From Methanocellaceae archaeon UBA148 (lineage in GTDB: Archaea; Halobacteriota; UBA148), in the NCBI GenBank assembly GCA_002495885.1, contig DAHG01000072.1, forward strand, positions 5,196 through 55,077: DNA of 49,882 bases, in the 5' to 3' direction. Position numbers and translations under genes: made by a program. Position 1 is the stretch's first letter, and every line of letters starts with the position of its first letter. The notes beneath the pieces are model-generated. The model had not been told where the DNA came from, did no database searches, and worked only from the letters and a program-made list of their open reading frames with translations. Below, in pieces: positions 25,254 through 31,764 of the stretch.

Positions 25254-26066
25254 ATGATAGACTTTTTACAGAACCTTCACCCTGTAATACAGGCTTTTCT
25301 TGCAACATCTTTTACGTGGTCATTGACCGCTCTCGGAGCAGCCACGGTATTTATGGCTAAAGATGTAAGCAAGAAGGTACTTGACGGGATGCTTGGTTTT
25401 GCTGGCGGAGTCATGGTAGCTGCCAGTTATTGGTCGTTGCTAGCTCCTGCTATTGAGATGTCGACAGGCAAAGATATTCCCGTTTGGTTTCCTGCTGTGG
25501 CGGGTTTTCTCATGGGTGGCATTTTCTTGCGAGGTATTGATGAACTACTCCCTCATCTTCACATCGGCTTTCCTGTTGAGGAAGCAGAAGGAGTTAAGAC
25601 GACCTTGCAAAGGAGTACCCTGCTAACTCTTGCCATCACTTTGCACAACATACCTGAGGGTCTTGCTGTTGGCGTTGCCTTTGGAGCTGTTACCGCTGGT
25701 TTTCCTGCTGCTACTTTAACGGCAGCCATAGCTTTGACAATTGGCATCGGAATACAAAATTTTCCAGAAGGGCTTGCAGTCTCTATGCCTCTTCGACGTG
25801 ATGGAATGTCTCGTTTGAAAAGTTTCTGGTATGGGCAGTTATCCGCAATAGTTGAGCCAGTCGCTGGCGTAATTGGAGCAGCGGCAGTTATTCTTGCACA
25901 ACCTGTACTTCCCTACGCTTTGAGTTTTGCCGCAGGTGCTATGATTTTTGTTGTAGTAGAAGAGATAATCCCAGAGTCTCAGCGTGGCGGCAATACGGAT
26001 TTAGCCACCATGGGTGCAATGATGGGTTTTGCGGTAATGATGGTACTTGATGTAGCATTTGGTTAG
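25254..26066 (+). CDS. ZIP-family metal transporter
   Basis: A 270-aa integral membrane protein with about eight hydrophobic helices. The ZIP metal-transport signatures are plain: HNIPEGLAVGVAFG in the fourth helix and QNFPEGLAVSMPLRRDG in the fifth, with the acidic EEIIPESQ near the end. ZIP (GufA/ZupT-like) proteins import Zn, Fe or Mn down their gradients. It stands just upstream of the Dps-like ferritin, pointing to iron supply or homeostasis; the ion is not determinable from sequence. Confidence 0.93.
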   Translation: MIDFLQNLHPVIQAFLATSFTWSLTALGAATVFMAKDVSKKVLDGMLGFAGGVMVAASYWSLLAPAIEMSTGKDIPVWFPAVAGFLMGGIFLRGIDELLPHLHIGFPVEEAEGVKTTLQRSTLLTLAITLHNIPEGLAVGVAFGAVTAGFPAATLTAAIALTIGIGIQNFPEGLAVSMPLRRDGMSRLKSFWYGQLSAIVEPVAGVIGAAAVILAQPVLPYALSFAAGAMIFVVVEEIIPESQRGGNTDLATMGAMMGFAVMMVLDVAFG

Positions 26067-26118
26067 AAGATACCCCCTTAGTGACTTTATTTGGTATCCA
26101 AATACATCTAACAAACCG

Positions 26119-26160
26119 CAAAACTTTTATTTTTAAAGTATTCAATAAAATAGAGGTGTG
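26119..26160 (+). promoter_or_regulatory. Promoter and leader of the Dps-like gene
   Basis: AAAACTTTTATTTTTAAA provides the TATA-like element (about 26120-26137). The leader contains AAAATAGAGGTGTG at 26147-26160, whose GAGGTG is the ribosome-binding site. The same 14 bases occur in the TRAM-gene leader at 27183-27196. Confidence 0.5.
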
Positions 26161-26165
26161 AAAAT

Positions 26166-26717
26166 ATGGCTAAGGTAACGCGAGAAATGGTTGAGAAGTC
26201 TGGGATCAATGTTGATGAATTGTTAGAGCTTTTGGTCAAGAACGCAGCTGCTGAACTCACGACTTATTACTATTATACTATCCTTCGGTGCAATCTGATT
26301 GGGCTGGAGGGAGAAGGTGTAAAGGAGATTGCGGAGACTGCCCGCATTGAAGACAGGAATCACTTCGAAGCTATTGTACCCCGCATTTACGAGCTTGGGG
26401 GTAAACTGCCAGATGACATGAAAGAGTTCCATGATATGTCTGCATGTCCACCAGCGTCTCTTCCCGCAGATCCAACGGATGTTATTGAGATAATCAAGGT
26501 GCTTGTGGCGGCTGAGCGTTGTGCGGTCAGAGGTTACACGTACATCTGCAATCTTACGGCAGGCAAGGATCACCGTACCTACGACCTGTCTCAGGCGATT
26601 CTAAACGAAGAAATTGAGCACGAGTCTTGGTTCTCTGAATTCTTGGGCGAAGGACCTTCTGGGCATTTCCTGCGTAGGGGTGAGACATCTCCTTTTGTAT
26701 CCAAGTTCCTGAAGTAG
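26166..26717 (+). CDS. Dps-like ferritin (DPSL/thioferritin type)
   Basis: A 183-aa ferritin-like four-helix protein of the COG2406 group. Di-iron ligands are offered by NAAAELTTYYYY, RIEDRNHFEAIVPRI, VAAERCAVRGY and ILNEEIEHESWF. Cysteines at ERCAVRGYTYIC and in DMSACPP fit the DPSL proteins of archaea, where a cysteine pair lies beside a bacterioferritin-like iron site. Such proteins form 12-subunit cages that store iron and use up peroxide. It lies between a metal transporter and a cytochrome b5-like gene and has its own promoter. Confidence 0.9.
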   Translation: MAKVTREMVEKSGINVDELLELLVKNAAAELTTYYYYTILRCNLIGLEGEGVKEIAETARIEDRNHFEAIVPRIYELGGKLPDDMKEFHDMSACPPASLPADPTDVIEIIKVLVAAERCAVRGYTYICNLTAGKDHRTYDLSQAILNEEIEHESWFSEFLGEGPSGHFLRRGETSPFVSKFLK

Positions 26718-26807
26718 ATTCAGAATTAGTAAAAGGAAGTACTGATGTTTTAGTGCGTCCTTTTCCAACCTTTCTACCAACAAATAGTCGATTAAGACCT
26801 TGAGAAT

Positions 26808-27044
26808 ATGAGAAATTTTACCAGGAAAGAACTTGCCCAATATAACGGCAAAGGCAAGGCTCCAGCACTAATAGCCTACAAAGGGAAGGTGTATGATGTA
26901 TCTCGTAGTTTTCTGTGGGGGAGTGGAACTCATCAGGTTACTCACAACGCTGGAGAAGATTTGACAGACGGTCTTGAGAAAGCCCCACATGATGCTGATC
27001 TGCTCAACAAGTTCCCAGTCGTTGGAACGATACATGAAGATTAA
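26808..27044 (+). CDS. Cytochrome b5-like heme-binding domain protein
   Basis: A 78-aa soluble single-domain protein of the cytochrome b5/steroid-binding family. It shows FTRKELAQYNGKGKAPALIAYKG, VYDVSRSFLWGSGTHQVTHNAGEDLTDGL and APHDADLLNKFPVVGTI; the histidines in THQVTH and PHDAD are candidate heme ligands. It lacks the classical HPGG motif, as do the small archaeal members. Probably an electron carrier or heme binder; partner unknown. It starts 90 bp after the Dps-like ferritin. Confidence 0.85.
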   Translation: MRNFTRKELAQYNGKGKAPALIAYKGKVYDVSRSFLWGSGTHQVTHNAGEDLTDGLEKAPHDADLLNKFPVVGTIHED

Positions 27045-27150
27045 TTGAAGTATTTTGAATTTACTGTTCATACTCAACTTCTTTCAGGTCTTTCTTGACT
27101 AAGTCAGACTTTAACAAAATGATCTGATATACCCACAGATAATCCAGCCA

Positions 27151-27196
27151 AAACTTTATAAGCTGCCATGGCATAGCCATGCAAAATAGAGGTGTG
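27151..27196 (+). promoter_or_regulatory. Promoter of TRAM gene with inverted repeat
   Basis: AAACTTTATAAGC (about 27151-27163) is the TATA box. CATGGC-ATA-GCCATG, a perfect 6-bp-armed inverted repeat at 27167-27181, sits between it and the predicted transcription start. The leader AAAATAGAGGTGTG (27183-27196) carries the ribosome-binding site. Confidence 0.55.
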
Positions 27197-27202
27197 TAAT
27201 TT

Positions 27203-27418
27203 TTGTATAGAAAAGAGCCGAGTGCCCCCGTAGTAGATGGGGAAACTTACGATGTAAAGATAGAGGGCATAGCTAGGGAAGGAGACGGAATCGCTCGAAT
27301 CGAGGGGTTTGTGGTATTCGTTCCAGCTACCAAGTTAGGCGATGAGGTTAAGATAAAAATTAACAAGGTAATGCATAGATTCGCTACAGCCGAATTAGTA
27401 TCCGAGAAAGCGGAATAA
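27203..27418 (+). CDS. TRAM-domain RNA-binding protein
   Basis: A 71-aa protein that is a single TRAM domain: VDGETYDVKIEGIAREGDGIARIEGFVVFVPATKLGDEVKIKINKV with the expected five-strand beta-barrel pattern. Stand-alone TRAM proteins are abundant in methanogens and behave as RNA chaperones, cold-responsive in some species. The start is TTG 27203, supported by GAGGTG about nine bases upstream and by the promoter spacing. It is monocistronic. Confidence 0.92.
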   Translation: MYRKEPSAPVVDGETYDVKIEGIAREGDGIARIEGFVVFVPATKLGDEVKIKINKVMHRFATAELVSEKAE

Positions 27419-27991
27419 TCTCCCTTCTTCAGTCCAGCATTATCTCATTTTTAAGTGCGATTGAATTTCAGTTAGTTATAGCTATATTTATCGAATCCGC
27501 CCTGGAAACCTTTAGTATCGTGGCCTTTCATAGAAAGTATTGCATCTGAACTCGAATTCGGTTTTGCATCAGTTACTCTACTTCATTGGGACCTAATTGG
27601 GTAGTTCCTTGAGTGATTTTTGGATAATCCTTAGAGCTTAGCGAACAATTAAAATATATCTTTTCTAAGCTTGGAAATATCCCGATAGAAATGAGATGCT
27701 ATTGCAGAAGAGTACATAGCTCGTTAAGTTGTATGTATGTGGTATGATTAGGTCGCTTGACTTTACCCCTAATAAAATAGATTTTCATCTTCATCGAAAA
27801 GATTATAAAGTATACGAGTAAACATTACCACTCCCAAAAGTCTCAGAAAAGTTTAAATTATGGGACTGCATTGCTATAGCGACATATCCTGGCGACTTCT
27901 AATAATGGTGAGCGTTTGTTGGTAGCTATAATATATACGTTTAAACGTCGTACATCCGTGCTTGAGTGGAAGCTCCATACGGTCTTGAAAA
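27419..27991. other. 573-bp intergenic region upstream of tRNA-Lys
   Basis: No gene is recognised. The right part has TATA-like elements: AAAAGTTTAAATTA at about 27847-27860 and ATAATATATACGTTTAAACG at about 27928-27947, the latter 45-65 bp before the tRNA. The left part is AT-rich without coding character. A short transcript could start near 27880, but no known RNA family is visible. Confidence 0.4.
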
Positions 27992-28164
27992 GGGCTCGTA
28001 GCTCAGCTAGGAAGAGCGCCTGGCTTTTAACCAAGCTTTTAGCAGAGATGAAATCTAATCAAAATATGCCCTCTCTATCCCGTTCGTTGGCATTTTATGG
28101 TAGACGGATCTTGAAAAATCTGGAAGAAACCAGGTGGTCGGGGGTTCAAGTCCCTCCGAGCCCG
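27992..28164 (+). tRNA. tRNA-Lys(UUU) with intron
   Basis: Exon 1 (27992-28029) has the acceptor strand GGGCTCG, D arm GCTC/GAGC and anticodon stem CCTGG with loop C-T-TTT-A. Exon 2 (28129-28164) resumes at A38 with CCAGG, variable TGGTC, T arm GGGGG-TTCAAGT-CCCTC, acceptor CGAGCCC and discriminator G. All seven acceptor pairs and five anticodon-stem pairs are formed. The anticodon TTT assigns lysine. The intron interrupts at the canonical 37/38 position. CCA is not encoded. The tRNA ends 29 bp before rpoH. Confidence 0.93.
28030..28128 (+). other. 99-nt archaeal tRNA intron
   Basis: The intron lies between tRNA positions 37 and 38. Anticodon-loop bases CTTT (28024-28027) can pair with GAAG (28123-28126), leaving 3-nt bulges TAA and AAA that are cut after their second base: a bulge-helix-bulge-like site for the splicing endonuclease. 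The inner helix beyond the bulge is weak, so a relaxed motif is more likely. The 99-nt length is long for an archaeal tRNA intron, and no box C/D pair is evident. Confidence 0.75.
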
Positions 28165-28193
28165 TTAAAATCATTCAAAGTGGAGGAAATTAA

Positions 28194-28433
28194 TTGAAAG
28201 AATTTAGCGTTCTCAACCATAATATGGTTCCTGAACATATATTGCTGACCGAAGATGAAGTAAAAGCATTATTAGAGAAGTATCATGTAACCACGGGACA
28301 ATTACCCAAGATCAAGACGTCTGATCCTGTTTGCAAGGAAATAAATGCAAATGCAGGCGATGTCGTCAAAATAATTAGGGATAGCTTGATTGCGGGCAAA
28401 GCGTTATCATATCGATTGGTGATCGAGGGATGA
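28194..28433 (+). CDS. rpoH: RNA polymerase subunit H
   Basis: A 79-aa subunit homologous to the C-terminal domain of eukaryotic Rpb5. NHNMVPEHILLTEDEVKALLEKYHVT and LPKIKTSDPVCKEINANAGDVVKIIRDS are diagnostic; the ending ALSYRLVIEG is standard. The start is TTG 28194, supported by GGAGG at 28183-28187. It opens the RNA polymerase operon, one base before rpoB. Confidence 0.95.
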   Translation: MKEFSVLNHNMVPEHILLTEDEVKALLEKYHVTTGQLPKIKTSDPVCKEINANAGDVVKIIRDSLIAGKALSYRLVIEG

Positions 28434-28434
28434 G

Positions 28435-31400
28435 ATGTTAGATCGAAGAGTTTTATCCAAAGCCTATTTTACTAATAAAAAAATTGCTCAGCACCATATA
28501 GATTCTTTTAACGATTTTGTCGACAACGGTCTCCAGAAAATTATGGGTGAGCAAGATATAATCGAAACTGATATCGAGGAAGTTGACAGCAGGGGCAAAT
28601 ATAGGGTATATGTCAAGATCGGCAAGATCAGGGTTGGAACGCCAAAAGTCAGAGAAGCAGATGGATCCTATGAGAAATTATTTCCAACCGAGGCGCGACT
28701 TAGAAATCTTACTTATGCAGCGCCAATCTATCTGAAAATGTCCATAGTTAAGAACTATTATGAGCTTGGGGAACTAGAGGACGCAGAGGAATCTGAGGCA
28801 GAAATTGGTGAGCTTCCGATAATGTTGGGGTCAAAAAATTGTAATCTGAATAGGCTCACACCAGAAAAAATGATAACGGTGGGCGAAGACCCCCTAGATC
28901 CCGGTGGTTACTTTATTATCAATGGTACCGAACGCGTGCTGATGACTTTGGAGGACCTGGCACCAAACAAAATTCTCGTCGAATTTGATGAACGCTACGG
29001 CGATAAAATAGAGGTTGCAAAGGTTTTCTCTCAACGAAGAGGGTATCGTGCCTTAGTTATTTTAGAGCGCGGGCGCGACTCCATCCTTGGAGTGTCCTTC
29101 CCATCCGTCTCAGGCAGAATTAATTTTGTCACCTTAATGAGGTCGCTTGGTTTAGAGACAGACCAAGAGATAGTGAATGCTGTTTCTGGAGATCCAGAAA
29201 TTGTGAAATTCATGTTGGAGAACCTGGAGGAAGCAGAAATCGACAGCGTGGAAGAAGCTATGGAAAAACTCGGAAAACGAGTTGCAGCAGGTCAAGCCAG
29301 AGAATACCAGCAAAAGCGGGCTAATTATGTCATTGATAGGTATTTGCTTCCCCATTTGGGCAATGATGAAGAGAGTAGGCTTGCAAAAGCGCACTTCCTT
29401 GGTAGAATGGCAGAATCGTGCTTTGAATTAACTCTTGGACGCCGAGGGGTGGATGATAAGGATCACTATTCTAACAAAAGGCTGAAACTTGCCGGGGACT
29501 TAATGGAGGACTTATTCCGCGTTTCATTTAGTCGTCTCACTAGGGACATTAAATACCAGATCGAGCGAGCAAATATGAGAAATCGGGAACTTCGCATTTT
29601 AACCGTGGTAAGAGCGGATGTTCTGACTGAACGTTTGATGCATCCCTTGGCTACGGGCAACTGGGTTGGTGGTCGTACAGGTGTCTCTCAGTTGCTTGAT
29701 AGGACGGATTACATAGCTATGTTGTCCCATCTACGTCGTGTTATATCTCCTTTATCAAGGGCACAACCACACTTTGAAGCTCGTGATTTGCATCCGACAC
29801 AGTGGGGCAGGATTTGTCCTTCAGAGACGCCTGAGGGTCCTAACTGCGGCTTGGTCAAGAACTTTGCTCAGCTGGTGGAACTGTCAACTGGTGTGGAGGA
29901 CAATTTTAAAGTAACCCTATCTGAACTTGGATTGCAACCCATAAGCAGTGATCATAGGGCCAGAGTATTTGTAAATGGGAACCTAATTGGTACGCACAGT
30001 GATCCGGCCGCATTGGTAAAGGAAATCAGAGCAAAAAGAAGGCTGGGCGCTATATCTAATCAAGTAAACGTTACATATCACGATAGAACCCATGAGATTA
30101 TCCTAAGTTCAGACATTGGTCGGGCCAGGCGTCCTCTAATACTCATCGAGGATGGCAGACCATTGGTAACCGAAGATCATATTCAATTGCTGAAAGATGG
30201 CGCGATGACATTTGACGACCTGGTTATGCAAGGCTTAATAGAATATCTTGACCCCGAGGAAGAAGAAAATACTTTGATCGCTATGAGCGAGGAAGAACTT
30301 ACGGAAAAGCATACTCATCTGGAGATGGATCCATCCCTGATTTTAGGGATATGCGCGGGAATGATTCCCTACCCGGAGCACAATGCCTCGCCACGTAATA
30401 CCATTGGCGCTGGCATGGTTAAACAGTCACTTGGTATACCTGCAGCGAACATGAAACTCAGACCAGACACAAGGGCATATATGCTGCATTACCCTCAGCT
30501 TGCACTCGTTAAAACTCAAACATCAGATGCCATCGGCTTCGATGAGAGGCTTTCTGGCCAGAACTTCGTTGTGGCAGTACTGTCCTATGAGGGATATAAT
30601 GTTGAGGATGCACTTATCATCAACAAAGGCTCTATAGAGCGTGGATTGGGTCGAAGTCATTTCTTTAGAACATATGAAGGTGAAGAGCGGCGTTATCCTG
30701 GTGGTCAGGAGGATAAATTCGAAGTTCCTGACTCTGAAATTCGAGGAGCTAGGGGGAGCGACGTTTACGCTCACTTAGGTGAAGATGGTTTGGTCGATCC
30801 AGAAATCATGGTCTATCCGAATCATGCTCTAATAGGGAAGACCAGTCCTTCTAGGTTCTTGGAGGAGCCAACTGAGCTTGGATTGAGTCCGCAGAAGAGG
30901 AGAGATGCATCTATCACTGTGAGATCAAATGAAAGAGGAGTTGTAGATACCGTTATTTTAACCGAGACAGAGAATGGCTCACGATTGTCAAAGGTCAGGA
31001 TCAGGAACCAAATGATTCCTGAGCTAGGAGACAAATTTGCATCCAGGCACGGGCAAAAAGGAGTTATAGGCCTCATCGCATCTCAGGAGGACATGCCGTT
31101 TACAGAACAAGGTTTAGTTCCAGATTTAATAATCAATCCGCATGCTATTCCCTCAAGAATGACCATTGGGCACGTGCTTGAGATGATTGGAGGCAAGGTA
31201 GGCTCTTTGGAGGGGCGGCGCATTGACGCCACTGCTTTCTCTGGTGAAACTGAGGATGACTTACGCGCTGCACTAAAGCAATTTGGTTTATCCCATACTG
31301 GGAAGGAAGTCATGTATGATGGAATCACGGGAGAGCCTATACAAGCTGATGTGTTTGTTGGAGTGATTCTGTACCAGAAGTTATATCATATGGTTGCAAG

Positions 31401-31764
31401 CAAACTGCACGCCCGCTCGAGGGGGCCTGTACAAGTTCTCACTAGGCAGCCCACCGAGGGAAGAGCCAGGGAAGGCGGTCTCAGATTTGGTGAGATGGAG
31501 AGAGATGTCCTTATTGGACATGGTGCAGCAATGGCTTTAAAGGAAAGATTACTCGATGAGTCAGATAAAGTAGTCGAGTTAGTGTGCAGTCACTGTGGCA
31601 TGGTCGCTACCTATGATAAGCGTCGAAAAGCATCCTATTGTCAAAATTGTGGTACAGATACAGATATATACCCCATAGATATGAGTTATGCGTTCAAGTT
31701 ATTGCTTGATGAGATGAAGTCTCTTGGAATTGCCCCTAGATTGGAGTTGGAGGATGCGGTATAA
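28435..31764 (+). CDS. rpoB: RNA polymerase subunit B, unsplit
   Basis: An 1109-aa second-largest subunit, carrying the B'' and B' halves in one frame. Many methanogens and haloarchaea have this gene split in two; here no stop or restart is seen. Landmarks include NGTERVLMTLEDLAPNKI (near 160), HPTQWGRICPSETPEGPNCGLVKN (near 460), GDKFASRHGQKGV (near 865), RSRGPVQVLTRQP with EGGLRFGEMERD (near 1005) and a terminal zinc ribbon CSHCGM...CQNCG. It forms half of the active-site cleft. It starts 1 bp after rpoH and its last base overlaps the rpoA' ATG. Confidence 0.97.
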   Translation: MLDRRVLSKAYFTNKKIAQHHIDSFNDFVDNGLQKIMGEQDIIETDIEEVDSRGKYRVYVKIGKIRVGTPKVREADGSYEKLFPTEARLRNLTYAAPIYLKMSIVKNYYELGELEDAEESEAEIGELPIMLGSKNCNLNRLTPEKMITVGEDPLDPGGYFIINGTERVLMTLEDLAPNKILVEFDERYGDKIEVAKVFSQRRGYRALVILERGRDSILGVSFPSVSGRINFVTLMRSLGLETDQEIVNAVSGDPEIVKFMLENLEEAEIDSVEEAMEKLGKRVAAGQAREYQQKRANYVIDRYLLPHLGNDEESRLAKAHFLGRMAESCFELTLGRRGVDDKDHYSNKRLKLAGDLMEDLFRVSFSRLTRDIKYQIERANMRNRELRILTVVRADVLTERLMHPLATGNWVGGRTGVSQLLDRTDYIAMLSHLRRVISPLSRAQPHFEARDLHPTQWGRICPSETPEGPNCGLVKNFAQLVELSTGVEDNFKVTLSELGLQPISSDHRARVFVNGNLIGTHSDPAALVKEIRAKRRLGAISNQVNVTYHDRTHEIILSSDIGRARRPLILIEDGRPLVTEDHIQLLKDGAMTFDDLVMQGLIEYLDPEEEENTLIAMSEEELTEKHTHLEMDPSLILGICAGMIPYPEHNASPRNTIGAGMVKQSLGIPAANMKLRPDTRAYMLHYPQLALVKTQTSDAIGFDERLSGQNFVVAVLSYEGYNVEDALIINKGSIERGLGRSHFFRTYEGEERRYPGGQEDKFEVPDSEIRGARGSDVYAHLGEDGLVDPEIMVYPNHALIGKTSPSRFLEEPTELGLSPQKRRDASITVRSNERGVVDTVILTETENGSRLSKVRIRNQMIPELGDKFASRHGQKGVIGLIASQEDMPFTEQGLVPDLIINPHAIPSRMTIGHVLEMIGGKVGSLEGRRIDATAFSGETEDDLRAALKQFGLSHTGKEVMYDGITGEPIQADVFVGVILYQKLYHMVASKLHARSRGPVQVLTRQPTEGRAREGGLRFGEMERDVLIGHGAAMALKERLLDESDKVVELVCSHCGMVATYDKRRKASYCQNCGTDTDIYPIDMSYAFKLLLDEMKSLGIAPRLELEDAV

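Noticed and set aside
28030..28128. Box C/D guide RNA inside the tRNA-Lys intron
   Set aside because: A C-box-like GAGATGA is present, but no convincing D box CTGA or internal C'/D' pair follows.
27916..28197. 93-codon frame across the tRNA-Lys
   Set aside because: It runs through tRNA exons and intron; the tRNA structure fully explains the sequence and the peptide has no family character.
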